Source: Pseudoxanthomonas sp. PXM03 (GTDB lineage: Bacteria; Pseudomonadota; Gammaproteobacteria; Xanthomonadales; Xanthomonadaceae). Taken from it: a stretch of 64,000 nucleotides of DNA. The notes under the pieces were generated by a model. That model saw only the letters and a program-made list of their open reading frames with translations. It ran no database searches and had not been told where the DNA came from. Positions 1-9,735 of the stretch are shown one piece after another. Position 1 is the first letter of the stretch. Every line of letters starts with the position of its first letter. Made by a program: the position numbers and the translations under genes. The DNA lies in contig NZ_JACVAU010000002.1 in assembly GCF_014852005.1 (NCBI RefSeq), positions 496,001-560,000 on the forward strand. Direction: 5' to 3'.

Positions 1-1239
1 CTGCGCGTGGCCGGACTGGAGGACCGCACATTCACTGCGGAACACTGGTGGTCGGTCGCCACACCATTGCTGGAGCGGGGACGCGGCTTCCGCGTGGACG
101 GGATCGGCCGCAGCGTGGAGGACCGTCCGCTGCAACATGTTCGTTGGGGCCAAGGCAATAAGACGGTACTGCTGTGGTCGCAGATGCACGGCGACGAGAG
201 CACGGCGTCGATGGCGCTCGCGGACCTGTTCCGCTTCCTCGGCGAACACCCCGACCATCCGTTGGTGAAGCAGCTGCAAACGAATACCACGCTGCACGTC
301 TTTCCCATCGTCAATCCCGATGGTGCCGCACGTTTTCAGCGCCGCAACGTACAGGGCATCGACATCAACCGTGATGCGCGGATGCTGGCAACACCCGAAG
401 CGCGCGCGCTGAAGGCGCTGCACGACCAGGTGAGGCCGATGTACGGCTTCAATCTGCACGACCAGCGCGTGGGCTACCGTGCCGGCGATTCCGACCGCGG
501 CACCGCCATCGCGCTGCTGTCGCCGCCGTACAACCACGCAGCCGATGTCAACGATGTGCGTACGCGCGCCATCGAGGTGGCCGGCGTCATCCGCTCCGCG
601 CTGGAGCCCTATCTCGCCGGCCACATCGCGCGCTGGGATGAAACCTTCGACCCACGTGCGTTCGGCGACCTCACCACGCAGTGGGGCACCAGCACCGTGC
701 TGATCGAGGCCGGCGGCATAGAAGGCGATGTGCAGAAGCAGCGCCTGCGCAAGCTGTACTTCCTCGGCCTGGTCGCTGCATTGGACAGCATCGCCAGCGG
801 CAGCCATGCCGGCGTGCCGCCCGCGCTGTACCGCGACCTGCCGGAGAACGGCGATGTATGGCCGGACCTGCTGGTGCGCGGCGGCACGTTATCGGTACCA
901 GGACGCCCACCCGCGCGCGCCGACCTGCTGGTCAATTTCCGCAATCCCCTGACGGAAACCGACGGCGCCGTTGCCGATGTGGGCGACCTCGGCACGAAGA
1001 AGGCACGTCGCAGCATCGACGCGCGCGGGCTGTTCATCGTGCCGATCCCGGGGCATGCCGGCGAACGCACGGTCATCGAAGCCAACGACGACGATGCCGA
1101 AGAGACGCGGTCACCGTTGCCGCTCACGCCCGGCGCAACCGCACGCTTCGTGCTGAGTCGCGACCCGCAGGGCCGCGACGTGGTGTGGATACTGGATGGC
1201 AGCGTGGATCCGGCGACACCTGCGCCGCCGGCCCGCTGA
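1..1239 (+). CDS. M14-family zinc carboxypeptidase, 5' end outside the window
   Basis: Zinc metallopeptidase of the M14 carboxypeptidase family. The frame is open to the window edge; GTG at 7 is the only visible start, so a signal peptide may lie upstream. Counting from that GTG, the zinc-binding HGDE (H61, E64), H151 in NLHD, the NPDG segment (103-106), the N114...D119xNRD block and the putative catalytic glutamate E234 (LIEAGG) all occur in family order, so the catalytic core looks intact. The roughly 150 residues after it form a C-terminal region I do not recognise. The substrate (peptide or acylated amino acid) cannot be told. It converges with prpE, leaving 6 bases between the two stop codons. 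Confidence 0.85.
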   Translation: MRVAGLEDRTFTAEHWWSVATPLLERGRGFRVDGIGRSVEDRPLQHVRWGQGNKTVLLWSQMHGDESTASMALADLFRFLGEHPDHPLVKQLQTNTTLHVFPIVNPDGAARFQRRNVQGIDINRDARMLATPEARALKALHDQVRPMYGFNLHDQRVGYRAGDSDRGTAIALLSPPYNHAADVNDVRTRAIEVAGVIRSALEPYLAGHIARWDETFDPRAFGDLTTQWGTSTVLIEAGGIEGDVQKQRLRKLYFLGLVAALDSIASGSHAGVPPALYRDLPENGDVWPDLLVRGGTLSVPGRPPARADLLVNFRNPLTETDGAVADVGDLGTKKARRSIDARGLFIVPIPGHAGERTVIEANDDDAEETRSPLPLTPGATARFVLSRDPQGRDVVWILDGSVDPATPAPPAR

Positions 1240-1245
1240 CCTGCA

Positions 1246-3147
1246 TCAGCTGCCGACCTCGGGCCCGCGCAGCAGCGCGCGCTTCACCTCTTCCAGCGCG
1301 TTCGGGTCATCCAGCGTGGAAAGATCGCCGGGATCGGCGCCCTGCGCCAGCGCCTGCAGCGAGCGCCGCAACAACTTGCCCGACCGTGTCTTCGGCAACG
1401 CATTGACGATGTAGACCCGCGCCGGACGCGCGACCGCGCCGAGGCTCTGCTCCACCATGCGACGCATGCCGTCGGCCGCCTGTACGCGCTCGTGCGGCTC
1501 GTCGGTGGCCTGCCGCAGCGTGGCGAACACCACCGGCACCTGCCCTTTCAGTTCATCCGCGACACCGATCACCGCAGCCTCCGCGACCGCGGGGTAGCCG
1601 GAGACGGACTCCTCGATCTCGCGCGTGCCCAGCCGATGGCCGGCGACGTTGATGACATCGTCGGTACGGCCAAGGATGAAGGTGTAGCCGTCCTCATCGC
1701 GGATCGCCCAGTCCAGCGAGCTGTACAACAGCTCCTTGAAATGGCTGAAATAGCTCGACAGGAAGCGCGCGTCGTCGTTCCAGATCGTCGTCATGCAGCC
1801 CGGCGGCAGCGGAGGTTGCATCACCAGCACGCCCTTCTGGCCCGGCCCCACTTCTTCCCCCGTGGCCTCGTCGATCACCTTCATCCTGTAACCGAGGTTC
1901 GGGAACCCGGGCGAACCGAAGCGCACCGGTTTCATGTCCAGCCCGGGCAGCAGCGTCAGCGCCGGCCAGCCGGTTTCGGTCTGCCAGTAGTTGTCGATCA
2001 CCGGCTTGCCGATCGCATCGGTGATCCAGTGCGCCGTCGGCTCGTCCAGCGGCTCGCCCGCCAGGAACAGGTATTTCAGCTCGGACAGGTCGTGCCGCTT
2101 GATGAAGTCGATGTCGTGCTTCTTCAGCACGCGCACTGCCGTCGGCGATGAGAACATCGTGCGTACACCGTACTGTTCGCACAACGCCCACCAGATGCCA
2201 GCGTCGGGATTGATCGGCAGGCCTTCGTAGAGCACCGAGGTGGCGCCTACGATCAGGGGACCATACACGTTGTAGGAATGGCCGACGGCCCAGCCGACAT
2301 CGGAGGTGGAGAACATCACCTGTCCCGGCCCGACATCGAACACGGTACGCATCGACAACGCCATCGCCACCGCATAGCCACCCACGTCGCGCTGCACGCC
2401 CTTCGGCTTGCCGGTCGTACCGGAGGTGTACAGCAGGTAGCTCGGCTCGTTCGACTCCAGCCACTCCACCGGCACGTCGACATCGCCGACTTCGGCGCGC
2501 AACGCGGCGTAGTCTTCGTCGCGGCCCGCCACCTTCGGCTCGGCGGCATCCAGCCAGCGCGAGACGATCAGCACCTTGGCCGGCGGCGTGGCCGCCTTCG
2601 CGCAGGCTTCATCGACCAGCGCCTTGTACGGAATAACCTTGCCACCGCGGCTGCCGGCATCGGCCGCGATCAACAGCCTGGGCTGCGCGTCGTCGATCCG
2701 CAGCGCCAGGTTGTGCGCGGCGAACCCCCCGAACACCACCGAATGCACCGCGCCGATGCGCGCGCACGCCAGCATCGCGAAGACCGCCTCGGCCATGTTG
2801 GGCATGTAGATGACCACGCGATCGCCGCGGCCGACATCGAGCCGCTTGAGAACGGCGGCGAACGCATTCACTTCGCGATGCAGTTCGCGATAGGTCAGTT
2901 CACGCGTGACATCGGTTTCGGTGGACACCGCCACCAGCGCCAACTGGTCGCCACGCTCGGCGAGATGCCGGTCCACCGCGTTGTAGCAGAGGTTGGTCTG
3001 CCCGCCGACGAACCAGCTCCGAAATGGCGGACGGGAATAGTCGAGGATCTGCTGCGGTGGCACGTGCCAATGGATGGCCTGCGCCTCCTCGCCCCAGAAG
3101 GCCTCGGGCTGCTCGATCGAGCGCCGGTAGACGTCTTCGTATGCCAT
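1246..3147 (-). CDS. prpE: Propionate--CoA ligase (propionyl-CoA synthetase)
   Basis: ATP-dependent, AMP-forming ligase that makes propionyl-CoA from propionate in the cytoplasm, feeding the methylcitrate cycle. The 633-residue protein has the adenylate-forming signature TSGTTGKPKG at about 241-250 and the C-terminal PKTRSGK motif, whose lysine is the residue acetylated in this family to switch activity off. The N-terminus (YEDVYRRS...EAFWGEEA, then QTNLCYNAVDRH) follows PrpE rather than acetyl-CoA synthetase Acs. The ATG at 3147 was chosen because GGGAGGATC lies just before it; the longer open frame upstream has no such site. No prpB, prpC or acnD neighbour is present, so the gene stands alone. 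Related short-chain acids could also be substrates. Confidence 0.93.
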   Translation of the reverse strand: MAYEDVYRRSIEQPEAFWGEEAQAIHWHVPPQQILDYSRPPFRSWFVGGQTNLCYNAVDRHLAERGDQLALVAVSTETDVTRELTYRELHREVNAFAAVLKRLDVGRGDRVVIYMPNMAEAVFAMLACARIGAVHSVVFGGFAAHNLALRIDDAQPRLLIAADAGSRGGKVIPYKALVDEACAKAATPPAKVLIVSRWLDAAEPKVAGRDEDYAALRAEVGDVDVPVEWLESNEPSYLLYTSGTTGKPKGVQRDVGGYAVAMALSMRTVFDVGPGQVMFSTSDVGWAVGHSYNVYGPLIVGATSVLYEGLPINPDAGIWWALCEQYGVRTMFSSPTAVRVLKKHDIDFIKRHDLSELKYLFLAGEPLDEPTAHWITDAIGKPVIDNYWQTETGWPALTLLPGLDMKPVRFGSPGFPNLGYRMKVIDEATGEEVGPGQKGVLVMQPPLPPGCMTTIWNDDARFLSSYFSHFKELLYSSLDWAIRDEDGYTFILGRTDDVINVAGHRLGTREIEESVSGYPAVAEAAVIGVADELKGQVPVVFATLRQATDEPHERVQAADGMRRMVEQSLGAVARPARVYIVNALPKTRSGKLLRRSLQALAQGADPGDLSTLDDPNALEEVKRALLRGPEVGS

Positions 3148-3241
3148 GCGATCCTCCCAGATCCGACAGCCGGGACCAGCATAGACCCGCCCTGCCGCGG
3201 CCACCTTCCTACCTTGGTCGCATGGGACATTCCGTCGCACC

Positions 3242-3276
3242 CAAAAGAAAACACCGGGCATGGGCCCGGCGTTTTC
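3242..3276 (-). terminator. Rho-independent terminator after mdh
   Basis: Read on the minus strand, a CCGGG/CCCGG-cored hairpin (about 3254-3269) is flanked by AAAAC on one side and GTTTTCTTTT on the other, 22 bases past the mdh stop. The A and T runs on both sides mean it could also act in the other direction. It separates mdh from prpE. Confidence 0.75.
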
Positions 3277-3297
3277 GGCACTGCGTGCGTCCTGCGG

Positions 3298-4284
3298 TCA
3301 GCCCAGCAGGTGCGCCACACCGCTGCGCTCTTCTTCCAGCTCGCCCAGCGTCTTGTCGATGGCAGCCTGACTGAAAGCGTCGACCGGCAGGTCCTTGACC
3401 ATGGTGTACTCGCCGTTCTCGGTGGTGACGGCGAAGCCGAACATCACGCCTTCCGGGATGCCGTAGCTGCCGTCGGACGGGATGCCCATCGTCACCCACT
3501 TGCCGTTGCTGCCCAGCACCCAGTCGCGCACGTGATCGATGGCGGCGTTGGCGGCAGAAGCGGCCGACGACAGGCCGCGCGCTTCGATGATCGCCGCGCC
3601 GCGCTTGCCCACCTGCGGGATGAAGGTATTCGCGTTCCAGTCGGCGTCGTTGATCTTGTCCTTCAGCGACTGGCCGTTGACGGTCGCGAAGCGGTAGTCC
3701 GGGTACATGGTCGGGCTGTGGTTGCCCCACACGACCAGCTTGTCGATGTCGCCCACGGCCACGCCGGCCTTGTTGGCCAGCTGCGACAGCGCGCGGTTGT
3801 GGTCCAGGCGCAACATGGCGGTGAAGTTCTTCGACGGCAGGTCCGGCGCGGACTTCATCGCGATGTAGGCGTTGGTATTGGCCGGGTTGCCGACCACGAG
3901 CACCTTGACGTTGCGGCTGGCGACCTTGTTCAGCGCGGCGCCCTGGGCGGTGAAGATCTTGGCGTTCTCCAGCAGCAGGTCCTTGCGTTCCATGCCCGGG
4001 CCGCGCGGACGCGCGCCGACCAGCAGGGCCACGTCGACGTCCTTGAACGCGACCTCCGGATCGTCGGTGCCGACGACGCCGGCCAGCAGCGGGAACGCGC
4101 AGTCCTCCAGCTCCATGATCACGCCCTTCAGCGCGGCCTGGGCCTTCTCCAGCGGCAGCTCCAGCAGCTGCAGGATGACCGGCTGGTCCTTGCCGAGCAT
4201 TTCGCCGGAAGCGATGCGGAACAGCAGCGCGTAGCCGATCTGGCCAGCAGCGCCGGTGACGGCAACACGGACGGGGGTTTTCAT
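3298..4284 (-). CDS. mdh: Malate dehydrogenase (NAD-dependent)
   Basis: Interconverts malate and oxaloacetate in the TCA cycle. The 328-residue protein has the NAD-binding GAAGQIG loop at 11-17, the substrate-arginine region [13 protein letters not shown], and the catalytic histidine H189 in [11 protein letters not shown]. Length and motifs fit the cytosolic-type malate dehydrogenase group that most bacteria outside the enterics use, not the 312-residue E. coli type. The ATG at 4284 has GAGGATCC upstream. The aminotransferase gene upstream ends 79 bases before this start, and a terminator follows. Aspartate aminotransferase and malate dehydrogenase side by side both act on oxaloacetate, but co-transcription is only inferred. 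Confidence 0.95.
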   Translation of the reverse strand: MKTPVRVAVTGAAGQIGYALLFRIASGEMLGKDQPVILQLLELPLEKAQAALKGVIMELEDCAFPLLAGVVGTDDPEVAFKDVDVALLVGARPRGPGMERKDLLLENAKIFTAQGAALNKVASRNVKVLVVGNPANTNAYIAMKSAPDLPSKNFTAMLRLDHNRALSQLANKAGVAVGDIDKLVVWGNHSPTMYPDYRFATVNGQSLKDKINDADWNANTFIPQVGKRGAAIIEARGLSSAASAANAAIDHVRDWVLGSNGKWVTMGIPSDGSYGIPEGVMFGFAVTTENGEYTMVKDLPVDAFSQAAIDKTLGELEEERSGVAHLLG

Positions 4285-4363
4285 GATGCGGATCCTCGGG
4301 GTTACGTAGGGCGGGCCCAGGCCCGCCGCGTGGGGAAAGGGTGGGCCAAGGCCCACGCGACGG

Positions 4364-5566
4364 TTACTTCAGTTCGGCAAAGAATTCCTGGAAGCGTTGC
4401 AGCCCCGGCGCCAACTGCGGCGTCGGGCAGGTGTAGCTGATGCGCAGCGCGCGCGGCTCGCCGAACGCCGACCCCGGCACGCAGGCCACGCCCTTGGCGT
4501 CGAGCAACACATTGCAGAAGTCGACGTCGTTGCCGATCTTCACACCATTGTGCGATTTGCCGAACGCGCAGCTGATGTCGGGGAACACGTAGAACGCGCC
4601 CTGCGGACGCGGGCAGACCACGCCCGGGATCGCTTCCATCGCCGCCAGCACCTGGTCGCGCTTGGCCTGGAACTCGGCGTTCTTCTGCGTGGGCACGTCC
4701 TGCGGACCGGTCAGCGCGGCGATCGCCGCGGCGGTGACGACTTCCGGCACGTTGGTGATGTGGTTGGAGTTCATCGTGGTCAGCGCCTTGGCGACCACTT
4801 CAGGGCCTGCCATGAAACCGACGCGCCAGCCCGGCATGCCGTAGGTCTTGGACAGCGAATCGACGAACACCGTGCGCTCGCGCAGCTCGGGCCGGGCTTG
4901 CACGAAATTGGTGTACGCCAGGCCGTCGAACAGCATGCGGTTGTAGATGTCGTCGGTGACGATCCAGGTGTCCGGATACTTCACCAGCACGTCGGCCAAC
5001 GCGGCGACTTCCTCGCGCGTATAGACCATGCCCGTCGGGTTGGACGGGTTGTTGAACAGGAACACCTTGGGCGCGTGCGTCGCCAGCGCTTCGTCCAGCT
5101 GCGCTGGCGTCAGCTTGTAGTCCTGGCTGGCCGGGCATGGCAGCGGCACCGCCTTCGCGTTGACGATGTCGGCGATGTCGGCATACGTGGTCCAGTACGG
5201 GGACGGATAGACGATGGTGTCGCCCTCGTCCAGCAGCGACTCGGCCAGGTTGTACAGGATGTGCTTGGCGCCGATGCCCGTGGACACGTTGGCGCGCGTG
5301 TAGCCGGTCAGGCCCAGCGCTTCGATGTGCAGCAGGAAGGCATCCAGCAGCGCATCGGTGCCGCGGTTGCTGCCGTACTGGCCCGAGTCCTTGGACAGCG
5401 CGTCACGCGCGGCCTGGTAGACGTGGTCGCCGGGCAGGAAATTGGGAACGCCGATCGAGAAGCTGATGATGTCGCGGCCTTCGGCTTTCAGCTTCTTGGC
5501 CTTCTCGGCCACCGCCATGATCGCACTGGGCTTGGCGCGACCGATGCGCCGGGCAAGCAGGGGCAT
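4364..5566 (-). CDS. PLP-dependent aspartate-type aminotransferase (class I/II)
   Basis: Transfers amino groups between an amino acid (most likely aspartate) and 2-oxoglutarate with pyridoxal phosphate. In the 400-residue protein the PLP lysine is K240 in [20 protein letters not shown] precedes it and the C-terminal substrate-carboxylate arginine lies in ALRISYT. The fold family is aminotransferase subgroup I-gamma, which also holds prephenate and aromatic aminotransferases, so specificity is inferred. The ATG at 5566 (MPLLARR) is preceded by GAGG; the longer frame upstream lacks a site. It lies upstream of mdh in the same direction, which fits oxaloacetate metabolism. Confidence 0.88.
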   Translation of the reverse strand: MPLLARRIGRAKPSAIMAVAEKAKKLKAEGRDIISFSIGVPNFLPGDHVYQAARDALSKDSGQYGSNRGTDALLDAFLLHIEALGLTGYTRANVSTGIGAKHILYNLAESLLDEGDTIVYPSPYWTTYADIADIVNAKAVPLPCPASQDYKLTPAQLDEALATHAPKVFLFNNPSNPTGMVYTREEVAALADVLVKYPDTWIVTDDIYNRMLFDGLAYTNFVQARPELRERTVFVDSLSKTYGMPGWRVGFMAGPEVVAKALTTMNSNHITNVPEVVTAAAIAALTGPQDVPTQKNAEFQAKRDQVLAAMEAIPGVVCPRPQGAFYVFPDISCAFGKSHNGVKIGNDVDFCNVLLDAKGVACVPGSAFGEPRALRISYTCPTPQLAPGLQRFQEFFAELK

Positions 5567-5693
5567 TGCACAACCTCGCGTGGAAAGGTCAGGGAGCGTC
5601 GCCGCCGTCTTTTTGCGGCGCAAAATGGTATCACGCCGCTCCACTTCGACCGACTAGCCCATGGTCTACGTCGGCCGGGTCAGCATCACGGCG

Positions 5694-6473
5694 TCATTGG
5701 TAATCCACCACGTCGCCCAGGTCGTAGTTCTCGTCGAAATAGGCCTGCCACTGCGCGTAGGCGCCGCGCAGGCACGCGGGGGTCTGGCAGGCGTCAAGTT
5801 GCCGGGTGGCTGCCTGGACCGTGCGGTCGCCGTCGGGGTAGCGATCGGCCAGTTCCTTGAACTGCCGGCGCATGCCGGCATCCAGGGCACCGAACTCCTC
5901 GTGCCCGCAGACCAGCGCAGCGCGGACGCTGCCGGCCGGGGCGTCGGTGTCGCACTCGGCGGGCGCGGGTGGCGCGTGGGCAGCCTCCACGGCCGCGGCG
6001 AGCTCGCTGCGATCGCGTTCGGTCAGCCGACGCACGAAGCCCAGATCATCGGTCTGGCCCGCGCCCCAGGTGATGCGCAGGGTGAAGCCGTTTCCACCCG
6101 GGTCTGCCACCTTGCGCAGGGTCACCGTCTCGCTGGGCCCGGTCTCGGAAGTCAGGTGCAGGGCCAGCGTGCCGTTGTCCAGGTCGACATCCTCGACCTT
6201 GCCATCCAGCCACGCACCGTCGCGTGCGATCCGCAGGCCCGTGTCCGGCTGCCACGCGATGGCGTACAGGGTTTCGGCATCGTCGCCTTCGCTGTGGTCC
6301 GTGCTCCAGAGGCCTTCCAGGCTCTGCTGGAAGCTCTCCGCCGATGCGTCGACGGCGGTCGCTGCGGCCGGATCGATGGGCGGGATTGTGTCGTCGTTCT
6401 TGCAGGCGCCCAGCCCCAGGACGGTGGCGAGCAGCAGGGCCATGCGCGTTGCGCGCCGGCGGCGATCCTTCAT
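5694..6473 (-). CDS. Putative lipoprotein with LprI-like C-terminal domain
   Basis: A 259-residue exported protein of unknown role. Its N-terminus has basic residues, a hydrophobic stretch and a lipobox LGAC with the lipidated cysteine at C24. The middle part (about 40-170) is predicted to be beta-rich and I do not recognise it. The last ~80 residues have paired cysteines, a LDAGMRRQF-like helix and a C..TPAC..G.Y..W pattern reminiscent of the LprI/DUF1311 lysozyme-inhibitor fold; that match is from memory of the pattern and is tentative. It follows ppiB on the same strand after a 54-base spacer holding a strong hairpin. Confidence 0.7.
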   Translation of the reverse strand: MKDRRRRATRMALLLATVLGLGACKNDDTIPPIDPAAATAVDASAESFQQSLEGLWSTDHSEGDDAETLYAIAWQPDTGLRIARDGAWLDGKVEDVDLDNGTLALHLTSETGPSETVTLRKVADPGGNGFTLRITWGAGQTDDLGFVRRLTERDRSELAAAVEAAHAPPAPAECDTDAPAGSVRAALVCGHEEFGALDAGMRRQFKELADRYPDGDRTVQAATRQLDACQTPACLRGAYAQWQAYFDENYDLGDVVDYQ

Positions 6474-6494
6474 CTGGAGCTCCTGACGGGGACG

Positions 6495-6518
6495 GGGCCG
6501 GCCAACGCTGGCCGGCCC
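6495..6518 (-). repeat. Perfect GC-rich hairpin between ppiB and the lipoprotein gene
   Basis: Ten-base arms GGGCCGGCCA and TGGCCGGCCC enclose a four-base loop. No U-tract follows on either strand, so it is not a standard intrinsic terminator. A near-copy lies at 7141-7164, on the other side of ppiB, with the same GGCCA-ACGn-TGGCC centre. Confidence 0.6.
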
Positions 6519-6527
6519 TTCATTCCA

Positions 6528-7025
6528 TCACGCCGACAGGACGCGGTTCCACTCCGCCACGCGCTCGGCCTTGGCGGCCAGCACGGCATCGGCGTCGCCG
6601 GCGATGGTGACCTTGGTGATCAGGTCGCCCTGCTTCACCGCATCGACCACGTCCAGGCCCTCGGTGACCTTGCCGAACACGGTGTGCTTGCCGTCCAGCC
6701 ACGGAGTGGGCACGTGGGTGACGAAGAACTGGCTGCCGTTGGTGCTCGGGCCGGCATTGGCCATCGACAGCACGCCGCGCTCGTGGCGCACGCCGTTGGT
6801 GGTCTCGTCCTCGAAGCGGTAGCCCGGGCCGCCGCGACCGGAGCCTTCCGGGCAGCCGCCCTGGATCATGAAGTCCGGGATCACGCGGTGGAAATTCAGC
6901 CCATCATAGAAGCCACGCTTGGCCAGGTTGACGAAGTTGGCCACCGTCAGGGGGGCCTTGTCGGGATACAGCTCGATCGTGATCGGGCCGCGCGAGGTGT
7001 CGAAGGTGGCGGTCAGCTGACTCAT
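6528..7025 (-). CDS. ppiB: Peptidyl-prolyl cis-trans isomerase, cyclophilin type (cytoplasmic PpiB)
   Basis: Catalyses proline cis-trans isomerisation during protein folding. The 165-residue single-domain cyclophilin has catalytic R47 in [10 protein letters not shown]52, Q55 (MIQGG), the GSQFF strand at 97-101, W109 and F117. No signal peptide is visible, so it is the cytoplasmic form. ATG 7025 (MSQLTATF) has GGAGA upstream; longer starts would add a proline-rich stretch with no homology. The upstream 343 bases are shared with the divergent typA gene. Confidence 0.95.
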   Translation of the reverse strand: MSQLTATFDTSRGPITIELYPDKAPLTVANFVNLAKRGFYDGLNFHRVIPDFMIQGGCPEGSGRGGPGYRFEDETTNGVRHERGVLSMANAGPSTNGSQFFVTHVPTPWLDGKHTVFGKVTEGLDVVDAVKQGDLITKVTIAGDADAVLAAKAERVAEWNRVLSA

Positions 7026-7368
7026 GGAACGGTTCTCCAGGGGTGAAATGAGGAAACGGCAGGGTCCCGGCGGGGTCCGCTCCATGCCCACCCCGCTCTC
7101 AGGCGGCGGTGGCACAGGAAGGGGAAGCGCCAGGCCTGCCGCCCCGGCCAACGATGGCCGGGGCTGCCAGGCGTGAAGCCGGCCCCCGTCATGCGGGTCC
7201 GGCCCTGTTGCCAGATCACGGCGCCGGGCGGGGATTTCAAGGGCAGGCCCCGGTGGCGGCGTTCATTCTGGCGTTTTTCGATAAATCAGGTGCTTAGCGC
7301 AACGCAGCCCGCTATAATACGCCGCTTCCTTTCCCCACTCTGAGCGCGCACGTTCGCGCCCCTTCGGC
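7026..7368. other. Divergent intergenic region between ppiB and typA
   Basis: 343 bases with no gene I can support. It holds the 24-base hairpin at 7141-7164 (GCCCCGGCCA / TGGCCGGGGC) that resembles the one at 6495-6518, and the typA promoter near its right end. The ppiB promoter must also be here, but I cannot point to convincing boxes on the minus strand. Confidence 0.6.
7291..7318 (+). promoter_or_regulatory. Predicted sigma-70 promoter of typA
   Basis: A perfect TATAAT at 7313-7318 stands out in GC-rich surroundings, 50 bases before the typA start. The -35 region is weak (TGCTTA at 7291-7296, 16-base spacer), so an activator or only the -10 box may matter. Confidence 0.6.
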
Positions 7369-9198
7369 ATGTCCATCCAAAACCTCCGCAATATCGCGAT
7401 CGTCGCTCACGTCGACCACGGCAAGACCACCCTCGTCGACCAGCTGCTGAAGCAGTCCGGCACCCTCTCCGAGCGCACCGTGCTGGCCGAGCGCGTGATG
7501 GACAGCAACGACCAGGAAAAGGAACGTGGCATCACGATCCTGGCCAAGAACACCGCCATCACCTGGAATGGCAACCGCATCAACATCGTCGACACCCCGG
7601 GCCACGCCGACTTCGGTGGTGAGGTCGAGCGCGTGCTGTCGATGGTGGACACCGTGCTGATCCTGGTCGACGCGATGGACGGCCCGATGCCGCAGACGCG
7701 CTTCGTCACCCAGAAGGCCTTCGCGATGGGCTTCAAGCCGATCGTGGTGATCAACAAGGTCGACCGCCCCGGCTCGCGTCCGGAGTGGGTCGTGGAGCAG
7801 GTGTGGGACCTGTTCGACCGCCTGGGCGCCACGCCCGAGCAGATGGACTTCCCGATCGTCTACGCCTCGGCGCTGAACGGCTACGCCGGCCTGGAAGATA
7901 CCGTCCGCGGCGGCGACATGACGCCACTGTACGAAGCCATCATGAAGCACGCGCCGAAGCCGGAAGTGGACCCGGATGGCGCCTTCCAGATGCGTATCAG
8001 CCAGCTGGACTACAACAACTTCGTCGGCGTGATCGGCATCGGCCGCATCCAGCGCGGCACGTTGAAGAAGAACATGCCGGTCGCCGTGATCGACCGTGAA
8101 GGCAAGAAGCGCCAGGGCAAGGTGCTGCAGGTGCTGGGCTTCCTGGGCCTGGAGCGCATCGAGCAGGACAGCGCCGAGGCCGGTGACATCGTCGCCATCT
8201 CGGGCATCCAGGACCTGACGATCTCCGATACCGTCTGCGCGCTGGACACCCCGGAAGCGCTGCCGGCACTGACCGTCGACGAACCGACGATCTCGATGAC
8301 CTTCCAGGTCAACAACTCGCCGTTCGCCGGCCACAAGGACCTGTCGGGTGGCAAGTTCCTGACCAGCCGCCAGCTGAAGGAGCGCCTGGAGCGCGAGACC
8401 GTGCACAACGTGGCACTGAAGGTCGAGCAGCTGGAAGACGCGGACAAGTTCCTGGTCTCCGGCCGCGGCGAACTGCACCTGTCGGTGCTGATCGAGAACA
8501 TGCGTCGCGAGGGCTACGAGCTGGCCGTGTCGCGCCCGGAAGTGATCATCAAGGAAATCGACGGCCAGCTGATGGAGCCGATCGAGCAGTTGGTCGTCGA
8601 CGTGGAAGAGACCCACCAAGGCGGCGTGATGGAGAAGCTGGGCGTCCGCAAGGGCCAGCTGAAGAACATGGAGCCGGACGGCAAGGGCCGCGTGCGCCTG
8701 GACTACCAGATCCCGGCGCGTGGCCTGATCGGCTTCCAGAACGAGTTCAAGACGCTGACCCAGGGCTCGGGCCTGCTGTTCCACGTGTTCGACCACTACG
8801 GTCCGAAGGAACAGGGCGCCATCGCCAAGCGCCTCAATGGCGTGATGATCGCCAATGCGCCGGGCGCCACGCCGGCCTACTCGCTCGGCCCGCTGCAGGA
8901 GCGCGGCAAGCTGTTCGCCGCCGAGGGCGACAACGTGTACGAAGGCCAGCTGATCGGCATCCACTCCAAGGACAACGACCTGACCGTCAACGCGATCAAG
9001 ACCAAGCCGCTGACCAACATGCGCGCCTCGGGCAAGGACGATGCCATCCAGCTGACCCCGGCGATCAAGTTCTCGCTGGAACAGGCGCTGGACTTCATCG
9101 ACGACGATGAGCTGGTGGAAATCACGCCGAAGGAAATCCGCCTGCGCAAGAAGTTCCTGACCGAGAGCGACCGCAAGCGCGCCTCGCGCGCCGCCTGA
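7369..9198 (+). CDS. typA: Ribosome-associated translational GTPase TypA/BipA
   Basis: A GTPase of the EF-G/LepA superfamily that binds the ribosome under stress and helps late 50S assembly. The 609-residue protein has the P-loop AHVDHGKT at 13-20, DTPGH at 75-79 and NKVD from 129, then EF-G-like domains and the BipA-specific C-terminal domain. ATG 7369 starts [12 protein letters not shown], the usual BipA N-terminus; there is no strong Shine-Dalgarno before it (CCCCTTCGGC). The DUF2127 gene follows in the same reading frame after the TGA stop. Confidence 0.96.
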   Translation: MSIQNLRNIAIVAHVDHGKTTLVDQLLKQSGTLSERTVLAERVMDSNDQEKERGITILAKNTAITWNGNRINIVDTPGHADFGGEVERVLSMVDTVLILVDAMDGPMPQTRFVTQKAFAMGFKPIVVINKVDRPGSRPEWVVEQVWDLFDRLGATPEQMDFPIVYASALNGYAGLEDTVRGGDMTPLYEAIMKHAPKPEVDPDGAFQMRISQLDYNNFVGVIGIGRIQRGTLKKNMPVAVIDREGKKRQGKVLQVLGFLGLERIEQDSAEAGDIVAISGIQDLTISDTVCALDTPEALPALTVDEPTISMTFQVNNSPFAGHKDLSGGKFLTSRQLKERLERETVHNVALKVEQLEDADKFLVSGRGELHLSVLIENMRREGYELAVSRPEVIIKEIDGQLMEPIEQLVVDVEETHQGGVMEKLGVRKGQLKNMEPDGKGRVRLDYQIPARGLIGFQNEFKTLTQGSGLLFHVFDHYGPKEQGAIAKRLNGVMIANAPGATPAYSLGPLQERGKLFAAEGDNVYEGQLIGIHSKDNDLTVNAIKTKPLTNMRASGKDDAIQLTPAIKFSLEQALDFIDDDELVEITPKEIRLRKKFLTESDRKRASRAA

Positions 9199-9213
9199 TC
9201 GTCGCACCGCGCC

Positions 9214-9684
9214 TTGGAGACATCCGCGTACAACCCGGATCCCAGGGCGCACCCCGGCCTGCACGCCATTGCCCTGTTCGAAGGCGCCAAGGGCGTGCTG
9301 GCCCTGGCCTTCGCCGGCGGCCTGCTGGCGGTGGGTCCCGACCGCCTGCGCGAGAGCGTGCAGGCGGTGGTCACCCGCTTCATTCCCGACGCCGGCCCCG
9401 GCGTGGTGAGCCAGTGGCTCGACCGCATCAATCCCGAATCGATCCACGTCACCGTGCTGATCATTGCGGTGTACGCCGGCATGCGCCTGCTGGAAGGCTG
9501 GGGCTTGTGGCGCGCCCGGGCCTGGGCCTCGTGGCTGGGCTGCATCGGCTCGGCGGCCTACCTGCCGCTGGACTTCTATGCCCTCTACCACCACCCCGGC
9601 TGGCACACCTGGGCGCTGCTGATCGTCAACCTGGTGATCGTCTGGGTGCTGTGGCGCGATATCCGGCGCCGCAAGCGGATTTGA
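9214..9684 (+). CDS. DUF2127 family membrane protein
   Basis: A 156-residue inner-membrane protein of unknown function. It has the DUF2127 pattern: LHAIALFEGAKG near the N-terminus, then YAGMRLLEGWGLWRARAWASWLG, YLPLDFYALYHHPG and a final hydrophobic segment before the basic RRRKRI tail. I count about four membrane segments. The start is a TTG at 9214, the only usable start after the in-frame TGA that ends typA at 9196-9198, so the gene sits 15 bases behind typA and may be co-transcribed with it. The basis for the family name is pattern recognition. Confidence 0.78.
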   Translation: METSAYNPDPRAHPGLHAIALFEGAKGVLALAFAGGLLAVGPDRLRESVQAVVTRFIPDAGPGVVSQWLDRINPESIHVTVLIIAVYAGMRLLEGWGLWRARAWASWLGCIGSAAYLPLDFYALYHHPGWHTWALLIVNLVIVWVLWRDIRRRKRI

Positions 9685-9735
9685 CGCGCGGGCCAGCGCC
9701 TGCGTAGCCTGCGGCAACTCCGTGAAGGTGTCCGC

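Noticed and set aside
9196-9684. Possible typA-DUF2127 fusion by stop read-through, as both share one frame
   Set aside because: A TGA ends typA at the usual family length, no selenocysteine-type hairpin is seen, and a TTG start follows 15 bases later.
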